A stretch of DNA of 64,000 bases from JAWXBA01 sp048499805 (GCA_048499805.1 JASNZF010000002.1:62001-126000); one strand, 5' to 3'. Positions 8,753-19,876 are shown, counted from the stretch's first letter. Translations and numbers: made by a program. The notes: a model not told the origin generated them from the letters alone.

Positions 8753-10272
8753 GCCTCCGGGCAGCGATAGCTGCCGTCGAGCACCCGCCGATAGAGCTCC
8801 AGGTACTCCTCCACCGAGCGCTCCCAGCTGAAGTCCCGCTCCATGGCCGCATCCACCATCCGGCGCCACTCGCTGGGCAGGTGATAGATGTCGATCGCCC
8901 GCCGCAGCGCCCCGACCAGCGGCTCCGAGTGGAACTCCTCGAACAGGAACCCCGTCACCCCGTCGTCGATGGTGTCGGCGAGGCCGCCGACCCGCCGCGC
9001 CACCATCAGGGCGCCGTAGCGCTGGGCCCGCATCTGGGTCAGCCCGCACGGCTCATACTGGCAGGGCATCATGCAGACGTCGGCCCCGGCCATCAGGATG
9101 TGCTCCAGGTGGTCGGTGAACTTCGTGTTGACGGCAATCCGCTCGGGGATCTGGCGGGCCGCCTCGGTGAGCGCGTCCTCGAAGCGCTGTTCGCCGGCGC
9201 CGAGGAAGATGAACTGGGCGCGCAGGTGGCCCAGGGCGTGGCTGTCGAGCAGGATCTGGATCCCCTTCTGGGTCACCAGCCGGGCGGCCATCACGAAGAC
9301 CGGCAGGTGCGGCACCTCGGGGAGGCCGAAGGTGCGCTGCATCGCCGCCTTGCAGGCCACCTTGTCGGTCAGGGCCTCGCGCGAGAAGGGGTGCGCGATG
9401 TGCGGGTCGCGCGCGGGATCCCAGACCTTCTGGTCGAGGCCGTTGAGGATGCCGCCGAACCGCTCCCCCATCCAGTCGAAGACCTCCTGCAACCCGAACC
9501 CGCCCGCCGGGGTGCGCAGTTCCAGGCTGTGGTTGGGACTCACCGTCACCGCCGCATCGGAAAAGACCAGCCCGCTCTTGAGCAGGTTGAGCTTGCCGTA
9601 CCACTCCAGTTCCCGCCAGTGGAACCGGTCCCACGGAAGCCCGATCCGCGCCACGGTCTCGGCGGGGTAGTGACCCTGGTAGCCGGCGTTGTGCACCGAG
9701 AGCACCGTCCGGACCGCGGCGTAGAACGGGTCGACCGAGAACTCGATGCGAAGGTACGCCAGCGCGAGCGCGGCGTGCCAGTCGTGGGCGTGGAGGAGGA
9801 TCGGCCCGTCCGCCAGGCGCGGCAGCGCCTGGAGCGCAGCCCGGGCAAAGAACGCAAACCGCTCCGGGTTGTCCGGGTAGTCGCCCTGGGCGTCGCCGTA
9901 GAGCTTCTCGCGGTCGAAGAAGCCGGCGTGCTCGATGAAGTGAATCCGGCCGCCCCGCCGGGGGGTCACCTCGCGCAGCAGCCGGGCGGTCTCGGTGCGC
10001 GGGCCGACCCGCACCTCGAACGGTTCGCCCACCACCTCGAGCGCGCCGGCCACGTCGCGGGCCGCCGCGTGGAGCGGCATGATGGCCATGCTCCGTACCC
10101 CGGCCTTGGACTGGAACCGTGCCAGCCCCGCCACCGCCTCCGCCAGTCCCCCGGTTCGGGCATAGGGGAAGTACTCCGCCGCCAGGTGGACGACCGTGAC
10201 CGGCCTCCCGGCGGCGTCCGGCAGGGCGGAGGCCGGGTGGCGGGCACGGCGGGCGGAGCGGCGCTCAATCAT
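8749..10272 (-). CDS. glgA: Glycogen synthase (GT5)
   Basis: This 507-residue protein is of the usual GlgA length. It has an N-terminal Rossmann domain starting VVHLAAEYFPYARTGGL, the DWHAALAL and SVHNAGYQG motifs of the starch/glycogen synthase catalytic domain, and a GT1-type C-terminal domain with QYEPCGLTQMRAQRYGALMV and GGLADTIDDG. It transfers glucose from a nucleotide sugar, normally ADP-glucose, to growing alpha-1,4 chains. The nucleotide-phosphate motif usually written KTGGL reads RTGGL here, a conservative change at a residue usually conserved as Lys. No glgC is present in the window to supply ADP-glucose. The start lies only three bases after the glgP stop. Confidence 0.9.
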   Translation of the reverse strand: MIERRSARRARHPASALPDAAGRPVTVVHLAAEYFPYARTGGLAEAVAGLARFQSKAGVRSMAIMPLHAAARDVAGALEVVGEPFEVRVGPRTETARLLREVTPRRGGRIHFIEHAGFFDREKLYGDAQGDYPDNPERFAFFARAALQALPRLADGPILLHAHDWHAALALAYLRIEFSVDPFYAAVRTVLSVHNAGYQGHYPAETVARIGLPWDRFHWRELEWYGKLNLLKSGLVFSDAAVTVSPNHSLELRTPAGGFGLQEVFDWMGERFGGILNGLDQKVWDPARDPHIAHPFSREALTDKVACKAAMQRTFGLPEVPHLPVFVMAARLVTQKGIQILLDSHALGHLRAQFIFLGAGEQRFEDALTEAARQIPERIAVNTKFTDHLEHILMAGADVCMMPCQYEPCGLTQMRAQRYGALMVARRVGGLADTIDDGVTGFLFEEFHSEPLVGALRRAIDIYHLPSEWRRMVDAAMERDFSWERSVEEYLELYRRVLDGSYRCPEA

Positions 10273-10275
10273 CGC

Positions 10276-12437
10276 TCAGCCCGGCGGGTCGTCAGGGAAG
10301 GGGTCGCCACGCATCGCCGGGACATAGTACCGCTCGGTGTAGTCCTGAACCATCCGCCGGGCGCTGAACCGGCTGCCGGCCACCCGCATGGCACTGCGCA
10401 TCCGGTTGACCCAGCCGAGCGGGATGCCATTGGCGTCCCGCTGGTAGTAGAGGGGGACGATCTCCTGCTCGAGCAGCTGGTAGAGCGCCTCGCCATCGGC
10501 GGCGTCGGCGCCGGCGTGGTCGTCGGCATCGGGCGCGAGCGGGATCGCCCAGCCGTTGGTGCTGTCATACCCCTCCTCCCACCACCCGTCGATCGTGCTG
10601 AGCTGGGGCACGCCATTGAGGGCCGCCTTCATCCCGCTGGTCCCCGAGGCCTCGAGCGGCACCCGGGGGAGGTTGAGCCAGAGGTCCACGCCCTGCACCA
10701 GCACGTGCGCCATGTGCATCTCGTAGTCCTCCAGGAACGCCACCCGCCCCTCGAAGAACGGATCGTGGGTGTACTGGTGCACGGTCTGGAGGACGCCCTT
10801 GCCGGGATCGTCGGCCGGGTGGGCCTTCCCGGCGATGATGATCTGCACCGGCCGCCAGGGATCGACCAGGAGCTTGCGCAGCCGCTCCGGGTCGCGGAAC
10901 AGCAGGTCGGCCCGCTTGTAAGTGGCGAAGCGGCGCGCAAAGCCGATCGTGAAGGCGTTGGGGTCGAGCAGCGTGCCGGCCGAGACCACCTGCGCGGCCT
11001 GCCGCCAGCGGTCGGCGTAGCGTCGCCGCGCCTCCTCGCGGATGAAGGTCAGCAGGTGCTGCTTGAGCTCGAGGTGTACCTGCCACAACCCGGCCGAGTC
11101 GAGGCCCCGGAGACTCTCCCACAGCGCCGGATCGTCCACCCGGTCGGCCCATGCCGCCCCGAACTGGCGGTCGAGGAAGCTCATGACCGGGTTGGCCATC
11201 CAGGTCCCGATGTGGACCCCGTTGGTGATGGCGTCGATCGGCACCGCATCCTGGGTCCGGCCGGGCCAGAGATCCTGCCACAGCTCCCGGCTCACGTGGC
11301 CGTGGCGCTGCGCCACCCCGTTCACCCGGCCGGCCAGGGTCATCGCCAGCACCGTCATGTGGAACCGGCCCGGTTCCCGTACCGGGTGGGACCCCAGTCC
11401 CAGGAACCGCGCCCGGTCAATTCCCAGCTCCTCCCAGATCGGGCCGCTGCAGCTCGCCACCTGGTCGGCGTCGAAGATGTCGTGTCCCGCCGCCACCGGG
11501 GTGTGGGTGGTGAAGACCGTGGTGCGCCGCACCTCCGAGACCGCCTCGGCCCAGCTCGAGCCGCGGCTGGTCAGCTCGCGGAGCCGCTCCACCATCATGA
11601 AGGCGGCATGTCCCTCGTTGGCGTGCCAGACCCCCGGCGTGAGTCCCGCCGCCCGGAGCACTCGCACCCCGCCCACCCCCAGGATCCACTCCTGCCGCAG
11701 CCGCAGGTCCGGCCCCCCGGCATAGAGCTTGGAAAGGAGGGGCCGGTCCTCCGCGTCGTTCTCCTCCAGGTCGGTGTCGAGCAGGAAGATCGGCGACCGC
11801 CCCACCTGCATCGTCCAGGCCCGCACCCGCACCGGCCGGCCGAAGGTCTCGACCGTGGTCACCCAGGTCTCGCCGCCGGGCCCGTACACCGGCGTGAGCG
11901 GGGTGAGCATCGGGTCGGTCGGGGCGTCGGAGTCCTCCTGCCAGCCATCGAGGCGCAGCCGCTGGTCGAAGTAGCCCTTCATGTAGAAGAGCCCGACGCC
12001 CACCAGCGGCACCCCGAGGTCGGACGAGGCCTTGCAGTGGTCGCCGGCCAGCACGCCGAGCCCGCCGCTGTAGATCGGGACCGAGGTGTGGAAGCCGAAC
12101 TCGGCGCAGAAGTAGGCCACCGGCGTGCGGTCCATGTCGCCATGGCGCCGCACGAACCAGGTCCCCGCGGTCGAGCGCTCCGAGGCCTGCCACGCCACGA
12201 CGGCGTCGTACTGTGCCAGGAAGACCGGATCCTGCGCCAACTCCTCCAGTCGGGCCGGGGCCACCCGCCGCAACATGGCGATCGGGTTGTGGCGGGTCAG
12301 CCGCCACAGCGGCTCGTCAATCTGCCGGAACAGGGCCCGCGCCTCGCGGTTCCAGCTCCAGGCCAGGTTGGTGGCGAGGGCCGCGAGGCCCTCCAGCCGG
12401 GGCGGGAGGATCGGGATCTTGCGTCGCAGGGCAGACA

Positions 12438-12438
<1 letters not shown>
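10276..12438 (-). CDS. glgP: Alpha-glucan phosphorylase (GT35)
   Basis: This is a 720-residue protein of the short bacterial phosphorylase type. It opens with a DUF3417-like segment (LATNLAWSWNREARALF), followed by the catalytic domain. The pyridoxal-phosphate lysine lies in EASGTSGMKAALNG near residue 600, followed by STIDGWWEEGYD. It releases glucose-1-phosphate from glycogen or maltodextrin. Its ATG overlaps the ettA stop codon by one base (TGATG), and glgA follows after three bases, so synthesis and degradation enzymes are translated from one message. Confidence 0.92.
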
Positions 12439-14117
<1,679 letters not shown>

Positions 14118-14231
14118 GACGGGAAGATACCGCCGCGCGGGGGGGTCTTGGAACCACGCCGCAGCCAGGTGCCGCCCGCACCACCCGATCCGACCGACCG
14201 CCACCGCCCCCTTCGCCCAGGGATTGATGCC

Positions 14232-15479
14232 ATGCGCCGCCTCCTCGCCATCTCGACCGGTACCCTCCTCCTCGGAGCCCTCGCCCTCCTTCCCCCCGGC
14301 ACCGCCCGCGCCGGGGAGCGCCTGGCCCCGGAGTGTGCCGCCGACAACGGCGGGCTGGTCCTTCCGGCGGGCCTCTGCGCCGCCGTCGTGGCCGAGAGCA
14401 TCGGCACGGTCCGCCATATCGGCGTGGCGCCCAACGGCGACCTCTTCGCGGCCCGCACCGGACGCACCGGCGGGCTCTTCCTGCTGCGCGATGCCGATGG
14501 CGACGGCAGGGCGGAGGTGGTCCGCCAGGTGTACGAGGGCTCGGGGAGCGGCGTCCTGGTCACCACCGATGCAGTGTACTTCGCCCCCAACGACCGGGTG
14601 CTGCGCTTCCCGTGGCGGTGGGGCTCGCTCGAACCCGCTGGACCGGTCGAGACGATCGTCTCCGGACTCCCCGCCGACCGGAGCCACGCCGCCAAGACGA
14701 TGGCGATGGGGCCGGATGGGAGGATCTACGTGAACATCGGGGTCCCCAGCAACAGCTGCCAAGTGGACCAGCGCACCCCGCGGTCGCCCGGGATCGATCC
14801 CTGCACCGAACTGCAGGATCGCGGCGGGATCTGGTCGTTCGACGCCCGGCGACCGGGGCAGGGCCCCGCCGATGGGCGCCGCCAGGCGACCGGGCTGCGC
14901 AACGCGATGGCGTTCGGCTTTGAGCCGTCCACGGGGACGCTCTACATGGCCACCCACGGCCGGGACAACCTGGTCACCTGGGGCTGGACCCAGCAGGCCA
15001 GCGCGGAGCTGCCAGCCGAGGAGTTCGGGCCGGTTCCGATGGGGGCCGACTACGGCTGGCCCTACTGCTACTATGACCCGTTCCTGCGCCGGAAGGTGCT
15101 CGCGCCCGAGTACGGGGGCGACGGCCAGAAGACCGATCGCTGCGCCGAGCGCACCATGCCCGCCATCGGCTTCCCGGCCCACTGGGCCCCGATGTCGCTC
15201 GCGTTCTATGCCGACACCGCGCTGGGTGCGAGCTACCGGGGCGGCGCATTCTTGAGCTTCCACGGTTCCTGGAACCGCGCCCCGATGCAGCAGGCCGGCT
15301 ACCGGGTGGTGTTCATCCCGTTCGAGGGAGGACGGCCGACCGGGCTCTGGACCGACTTCGTCCTGCCCAGCGGCGGGCCCACCGCCATCCGCCCGGTCGG
15401 CCTCGCGGCCGGCCCCGATGGCAGCCTCTACCTTTCGGCCGACGCGAACCAGAAGATCTGGCGGATCTGGCGCCGGTGA
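14232..15479 (+). CDS. Exported PQQ-type sugar (sorbosone) dehydrogenase-like protein
   Basis: This is a 415-residue protein with a signal peptide (RRLLAISTGTLLLGALALL... ending ARAGE). ATG 14232 was chosen because it opens this signal and has AGGGA upstream. It has the six-bladed propeller pattern of the glucose/sorbosone dehydrogenase family: VRHIGVAPNGDLFAAR, GLRNAMAFGFEPSTGTLYM, HGRDNLVTWGW, GADYGWPYCYYD and FLSFHGSWNRAP. These are typical of soluble PQQ-binding aldose dehydrogenases acting in the periplasm. Several cysteines (PECAAD, GLCAAV, NSCQVD, DPCTEL) could form disulfides. Cofactor and substrate are inferred from the family only. Confidence 0.8.
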   Translation: MRRLLAISTGTLLLGALALLPPGTARAGERLAPECAADNGGLVLPAGLCAAVVAESIGTVRHIGVAPNGDLFAARTGRTGGLFLLRDADGDGRAEVVRQVYEGSGSGVLVTTDAVYFAPNDRVLRFPWRWGSLEPAGPVETIVSGLPADRSHAAKTMAMGPDGRIYVNIGVPSNSCQVDQRTPRSPGIDPCTELQDRGGIWSFDARRPGQGPADGRRQATGLRNAMAFGFEPSTGTLYMATHGRDNLVTWGWTQQASAELPAEEFGPVPMGADYGWPYCYYDPFLRRKVLAPEYGGDGQKTDRCAERTMPAIGFPAHWAPMSLAFYADTALGASYRGGAFLSFHGSWNRAPMQQAGYRVVFIPFEGGRPTGLWTDFVLPSGGPTAIRPVGLAAGPDGSLYLSADANQKIWRIWRR

Positions 15480-15562
15480 CGGCGATGGGGCTGGTGGCCC
15501 GGCCGGTTCGGGTGCATTGTTCGAGGACCAACCCTGTCGGTTCCTGAAGACCTGGAGGTGGG

Positions 15563-16132
15563 ATGCAGCGAGCACGATGGCTGGTGGCAATGGGAATCCT
15601 GGCCGCGGGGCCGCTGGCGGCCCAGCAGCCCGCGGCCCCGGCGGCGACCCCGCTGGCGGTCGGGGCGAGGGCGCCCGGGTTCACCCTGGCCGCCGGCACC
15701 AAGGCCGGGCTGGCCGGGCAGGTGAGCCTGGCCGACCTGCAGGACAAGACGGTGGTCATCGCCTTCTTCTATCGAGCCCGGAGCAGTGGCTGAACGATCC
15801 AGATGAACGCGTACCGTGATCAGTACGCGCAGCTCTTTGGAACCGACGGCCAGGTCGTCCTGCTGGGCATCAGTGTGGACCCGGTCGACACGCTCGCGGC
15901 GTGGGCCCGGGACGCCGACTACCCGTTCACCTTCCTCAGCGATCCGGGCGGGGAAGTGGGCAAGCTCTACGGGGCGTTCGTCGACCGCGGCGGCCGGGTG
16001 GTCGACAATCGCTCGCTGTTCATCATTCGCCACGGCAGGATCGAGCACGTGATGGCGCCGTTCCGGGAGATCGATCCCACGGCGTACGAGGCACTCGGCG
16101 AGGCGATCCGCCGGGTCCGCGCCATGCCCTAG
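15563..16132 (+). CDS. Exported peroxiredoxin, candidate selenoprotein (in-frame TGA = Sec)
   Basis: Two stretches, 15563-15793 and 15794-16132, lie in the same frame. Only one TGA (15791-15793) divides them. Read through, they give a 189-residue AhpC/TSA-type peroxiredoxin with a signal peptide (RARWLVAMGILAAGPLAAQQ). The TGA falls where the family has its peroxidatic cysteine: AFFYRARSSG-U-TIQMNAYRDQY, against the usual G-C-T/TxxC context. Downstream the fold is intact: VVLLGISVDPVDTLAAWARD, PFTFLSDPGGEVGKLYGAF, RSLFIIRHGRIEHVM. No cysteine occurs anywhere else in the protein, so without selenocysteine it would have no catalytic thiol. A hairpin suited to SECIS function follows the TGA. Predicted role: reduction of peroxides in the periplasm. 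Alternatives: a C-to-A sequencing error, or a nonsense mutation. A GGAGG lies four bases before the start. Confidence 0.7.
15791..15829 (+). promoter_or_regulatory. UGA codon and SECIS-like stem-loop
   Basis: After the TGA at 15791-15793, CGCGTAC (15808-15814) pairs perfectly with GTACGCG (15823-15829) around the 8-nt loop CGTGATCA. The loop begins 22 nt after the TGA and has G as its second base. This fits the broad bacterial SECIS description (loop about 16-37 nt downstream, a G in the first two loop bases), which is recalled from published work. The stem also codes for NAYRDQYA, so part of the symmetry could be coincidental codon use. Confidence 0.55.
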
Positions 16133-16160
16133 CCGGCAGGTCCGGCCTGGGCGGTGCGCA

Positions 16161-16184
16161 GGGGGGATGCCTTGGCGTCCCCCC
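16161..16184. terminator. GC-rich hairpin after the peroxiredoxin gene
   Basis: GGGGGGATGCC at 16161-16171 pairs with GGCGTCCCCCC at 16174-16184, 11 pairs including one G-T, with a 2-nt loop. It stands 28 bases after the stop codon. There is no T-run, so it is a probable rather than a classical intrinsic terminator. Confidence 0.5.
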
Positions 16185-16302
16185 TGTGGCACCCCCCTCC
16201 CCGTGTTCCGGGGCCCACGGCCCCGCCACGCTGCTCCACTGCGCCCCTTCGCCACCGATACCGGGACCCGTCCAGGCCCCGGTGCCACGGGATCGAGGCC
16301 GC

Positions 16303-18081
16303 ATGACCCTCGACATTGTCCTCGTGCTGCTGGTCCTCCTGGCCACCGTCGCGCTCTTCGTGTGGAGCCGGCTCTCGGTGGACCTGGTGGCGATGATCGT
16401 GATGGCCAGTCTCCTCCTCCTCGGCCTCGTCACCCCGGAGCAGGGGATCACCGGGTTCAGCAACACCGCCACCATCACCGTCGGCGCGATGTTCGTGCTG
16501 AGCGCCGGCCTGTACCGGAGTGGCGCCGTGAACTTCGTCGGCACCATGCTGGTGCGGCTGGGCCGCTCCAGCATCTGGATCGCCCTGGCCCTGATCATGG
16601 TGGGGGTCGGCGCCATCTCGGCGTTCATGAACAACACCGCCGCGGTCGCCATCTTCCTGCCGATCGTCGTGGCCGCCGCCAAGACCCTCGACGTCAGTCC
16701 CGGGCGCCTCCTGATGCCGCTCTCCTTCGCGTCGATGTTCGGCGGCGTGTGCACCCTGATCGGCACCTCCACCAACATCCTGGTCAGCGCGATCGCCGAG
16801 GAACACGGGCTGCCGGCGTTCGGGATGTTCGAGATGTCCCGGCTCGGCCTGATCTTCTTCGGCGCCGGCGCCCTCTACATGCTGCTCATCGGCGTCCGGC
16901 TGATTCCCGACCGGCGGCCCACCGAGCTCCTCGGGGAACGCTATGGCATGGGCGATTACCTGGTCGAGGTTGTCGTCGGCCCCGAGGCGAAGTCCGTGGG
17001 GCACCCGATCGCCTCCTCCCCGCTGGTCCGGGAACTGGACCTCGACGTCCTGGACCTGATCCGCGGTGAGGACCGGATCCCCTTTCCCCCGCCGGCCATG
17101 GTGATCCAGGCCGGTGACATCCTCCGGCTCCGCGCCAGCGTGGCCCGGGTCGCCGAGCTGCAGGAACGGCAGGGGATCACGATCCGGCCGCGCCAGCGGT
17201 GGACGATCCGCCGGCTCGAGGGGGGGCCGACCCGGCGGATGGAGGTGATCCTCGCCCCCGGCTCCCGGCTCGAGGGCCGCACCCTGCGCGAGGTGCGCTT
17301 CGCCGCGGCCTACGGGGCAATGGTCCTCGCCATCCGCCAGCGGGGCCGCCTCATGCATGAGGACCTCGAGAACACCCGCCTCCAGGCCGGGGACGCCCTC
17401 CTGGTCGAGGCGCCCCAGGACGCCGTGGAGTCCATTCGCCAGATCGCGGACTTCGTCCTGGTGTCCGACGTCGTCGTCCCGGTCTTCCGCCGACGCAAGA
17501 TCGTCCCCGCGGTGCTGATCATCGCCGGCGTGGTGGGCGCGGCCGCCACCGGGATCCTCCCGATCATGATCGGGGCGATCACCGGCTGTGTCCTGATGGT
17601 CCTGACCCGTTGCCTGACCCTTGACGAGGCCTATGGGGCCATCGATTGGAAGGTCATCTTCCTCCTGGCCGGGATCCTGACCCTCGGCCACGCGATGGAG
17701 AACACCGGGACGGCCACCTGGCTCGCCGGCCACCTCGTCTCGGCCGTCGGTCCCCTCGGTCCGGTCGCGCTGGTGGCCGCCTTCTACCTTGTCACCACCC
17801 TCCTGACCGAGATGATGTCCAACAATGCCACCGCAGTGCTCCTGGCCCCCGTGGCCATCGCCACCGCCGACTCCCTCGGGGTGGATGCCCGGCCGCTGCT
17901 CATGGCCGTCGCCTTCGCCGCCTCCGCCAGTTTCATGACTCCCATGGGCTACCAGACCAACACCATGATCTACAGCGCCGGCCAGTTCCAGTTCCGCGAC
18001 TTCCTCCGCGTGGGCACCCCGCTCAACCTGCTCTTCTGGGTCCTCGCCAGCATCTTCATCCCCATCCTCTGGCCGTTCTAG
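16303..18081 (+). CDS. SLC13/DASS-family transporter with two RCK_C domains
   Basis: This is a 592-residue inner-membrane protein. Two membrane halves (about residues 1-205 and 405-592) flank a cytoplasmic insert of two TrkA-C-like domains (VVVGPEAKSVGHPIASSPLV and VILAPGSRLEGRTLREVRF). Each half carries the Asn-rich signature of the sodium/sulfate/dicarboxylate symporter family: SAFMNNTAAVAIFLP and EMMSNNATAVLLAP. The substrate is an anion (sulfate, phosphate or dicarboxylate) that cannot be told from sequence. GAGG eight bases upstream supports ATG 16303. The mechanosensitive channel gene starts 11 bases after its stop, so the two form an operon. Confidence 0.88.
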   Translation: MTLDIVLVLLVLLATVALFVWSRLSVDLVAMIVMASLLLLGLVTPEQGITGFSNTATITVGAMFVLSAGLYRSGAVNFVGTMLVRLGRSSIWIALALIMVGVGAISAFMNNTAAVAIFLPIVVAAAKTLDVSPGRLLMPLSFASMFGGVCTLIGTSTNILVSAIAEEHGLPAFGMFEMSRLGLIFFGAGALYMLLIGVRLIPDRRPTELLGERYGMGDYLVEVVVGPEAKSVGHPIASSPLVRELDLDVLDLIRGEDRIPFPPPAMVIQAGDILRLRASVARVAELQERQGITIRPRQRWTIRRLEGGPTRRMEVILAPGSRLEGRTLREVRFAAAYGAMVLAIRQRGRLMHEDLENTRLQAGDALLVEAPQDAVESIRQIADFVLVSDVVVPVFRRRKIVPAVLIIAGVVGAAATGILPIMIGAITGCVLMVLTRCLTLDEAYGAIDWKVIFLLAGILTLGHAMENTGTATWLAGHLVSAVGPLGPVALVAAFYLVTTLLTEMMSNNATAVLLAPVAIATADSLGVDARPLLMAVAFAASASFMTPMGYQTNTMIYSAGQFQFRDFLRVGTPLNLLFWVLASIFIPILWPF

Positions 18082-18092
18082 GGAGCCGTCGC

Positions 18093-18974
18093 ATGGAGAG
18101 CATCATCGGTTGGCTGCAGGGCGTGCGCGAGGCGCTGTCCATCCCCCTGGTGACCCTGGGCGAGACCGTCATCACCGTCTGGAGCGTCCTCTACCTCCTG
18201 GTCCTGCTGCTGCTCCTGGTCTGGGGCACCGGCATCGTCCGCAACCTGCTGGTGCGAGCCCTCCGGCGCGGCGACCGGATGGAACTCGGGGTGGCGCAGG
18301 CGATCAGCTCGATCGTCCGGTACGCCCTGGTCGCGGTGGGCTTGCTGGTCGTCATCCAGACCGCCGGGATCGACCTCACCACCTTCAACGTCCTCGCCGG
18401 CGCCGTCGGCATCGGCGTCGGCTTCGGCCTCCAGACCATCGCCGCCAACTTCATCAGCGGCCTGATCCTGCTCATCGGCCGGCCGATCAAGGTGGGCGAC
18501 CGGATCGAGATGGGCGGGGGCGAGACCGACGGGGTGAGCGGCGAGGTCACCCACATCGGCGCCCGCGCCACCACCATCCTCACCAACGACAGCATCTCGA
18601 TCATCGTGCCGAACAGCCACTTCGTCGACCAGCCGGTGGTCAACTGGAGCCACACCGACCGTCGGGTGCGGTTCCGGATCTCCGTCCAGGTGGCCTACGG
18701 CACCGACGTGCGCGAGGTGGAGCGGATCCTCCTTGAGGTCGCCCAGGCCAACCCGGACGTCCTCCCCCGCCCCCCGTCGACCGTGCGCTTCCTCGAGTTC
18801 GCCGACAGCGGCGTCACCATGCAACTGCTGGTCTGGAGCACCAGCCTGATCCACCGGCGCGGCCTGCTCGTTTCCAACCTCAACTTCGCCATCTACGATG
18901 CCTTCGCGAAGCGGGGCATCGAGATCCCGTTCCCCCAGCGGGTCGTGCACATGCGAAACGCGCCGCCCGCCTGA
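18093..18974 (+). CDS. MscS-family mechanosensitive ion channel
   Basis: This is a 293-residue protein with hydrophobic helices at about 25-50 and 75-95. The pore-lining helix of MscS channels follows: LAGAVGIGVGFGLQTIAANF, with the Gly/Ala packing pattern. The beta domain (RPIKVGDRIEMGGGETDGVS, GARATTILTNDSISIIVPNS) and the C-terminal alpha/beta domain complete the small-conductance channel architecture. It would release osmolytes from the cytoplasm on hypo-osmotic shock. It is cotranscribed with the SLC13 gene (GGGAG ribosome site, 11-base gap), which suggests joint handling of anion or osmotic balance. The operon ends at the strong hairpin at 19028. Confidence 0.92.
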   Translation: MESIIGWLQGVREALSIPLVTLGETVITVWSVLYLLVLLLLLVWGTGIVRNLLVRALRRGDRMELGVAQAISSIVRYALVAVGLLVVIQTAGIDLTTFNVLAGAVGIGVGFGLQTIAANFISGLILLIGRPIKVGDRIEMGGGETDGVSGEVTHIGARATTILTNDSISIIVPNSHFVDQPVVNWSHTDRRVRFRISVQVAYGTDVREVERILLEVAQANPDVLPRPPSTVRFLEFADSGVTMQLLVWSTSLIHRRGLLVSNLNFAIYDAFAKRGIEIPFPQRVVHMRNAPPA

Positions 18975-19027
18975 GCCCCGTCGTGGCGCCCCCGCCACAC
19001 CGTCGAAAAGCTGACGCTCCCCGACAG

Positions 19028-19061
19028 GAACCGCACCGCCTCGGTGCGGTTCTTGCCTTTT
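19028..19061 (+). terminator. Intrinsic terminator after mscS
   Basis: GAACCGCACCG (19028-19038) and CGGTGCGGTTC (19042-19052) form an 11-bp perfect stem with a 3-nt loop, followed by TTGCCTTTT. This is the clearest rho-independent terminator in the window. It lies 54 bases after the MscS stop codon. Confidence 0.8.
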
Positions 19062-19144
19062 CCACCCCGCGACCTCGCCCCGCGCCACCGGCGCCCGCGC
19101 GGTCCTCCACCATCCGACCACCCCGTGCCGGGATCCTGGATTCG

Positions 19145-19876
19145 ATGCCGATCGACTCTCGCAATTCACCGGATGCCCGCCCGCGCAGGTCGCCCCGGGC
19201 GCCGCGCCCCGCCGGCGCCCCGGCGCGTGTGGCGACCTCGCCACTGTCGACGAATTCGCCGGCTGAGTTCTTGGCAGCGCTGGTCCTCTGGATCCTGGCG
19301 TTCGTGATCCTGGCCAGCCCGCTCCACGGCCAGGGGTTCGGCCCGCCCGCCGAGTCGCGCCAAGGGCTCTGGGCCGGCGTCGGCCTGGGGCAGGGGGCAA
19401 CCTGGCTGCGCTGCGAGGTCTGCGACGGCGAGCGCGGCGAGGGCGGCCTGACCGGATACGGGCGGGTCGGCACCACCGTGAATGACCGCCTGCTGATCGG
19501 AGCGGACCTGACCTACTGGCGCCGCAGCGAGGACGACGTCCTCGAGCAGTCCACCGGGCTGGCCGGCGCCGCCTACTGGTACCCGAACCGCCGCCACGGC
19601 TACTACCTGAAGCTGGGACTCGGCTACGCCTGGTACCGCGCCGCCGAGGGCGAGATCGCCCTGACCTCCCGGCTGCTCACCGCCGTCTCGGGCGCGGGGT
19701 ACGAAATGCGCGTCAATCCCCGGGTCTCCCTGGTGCCGTTCCTCAACCTGCTGATCACGACCCAGGGGAACCTGCTGCGCGAGGACACGCGCAACGGAGG
19801 ATTCTCCGCCACCCGGGTGGCCGATGACCTGCGCCAGCTGTCGGTCCAGGTCGGCTTCGGCATCACCCGCCACTGA
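19145..19876 (+). CDS. Outer-membrane beta-barrel protein
   Basis: This is a 243-residue protein. After an unusually long polar N-terminus (about 40 residues), a hydrophobic segment (EFLAALVLWILAFVILASPL) acts as signal, with a possible cut after HGQ. The rest alternates short amphipathic strands: GLWAGVGLGQGATWLRC, RLLIGADLTYWRR, GYYLKLGLGYAWYRAAEG, LRQLSVQVGFGITRH. This is typical of small eight-stranded barrels. Cys pair LRCEVCDG may form a disulfide. The true start may be further in, since the first 40 residues are Arg/Pro-rich. Function unknown. The lipoprotein gene follows after 11 bases. Confidence 0.6.
   Translation: MPIDSRNSPDARPRRSPRAPRPAGAPARVATSPLSTNSPAEFLAALVLWILAFVILASPLHGQGFGPPAESRQGLWAGVGLGQGATWLRCEVCDGERGEGGLTGYGRVGTTVNDRLLIGADLTYWRRSEDDVLEQSTGLAGAAYWYPNRRHGYYLKLGLGYAWYRAAEGEIALTSRLLTAVSGAGYEMRVNPRVSLVPFLNLLITTQGNLLREDTRNGGFSATRVADDLRQLSVQVGFGITRH

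Noticed and set aside
15803..16132. Separate short gene starting at ATG 15803
   Set aside because: It would lack the first half of the peroxiredoxin fold and its catalytic residue, has no ribosome site, and lies in the same frame as the preceding half.
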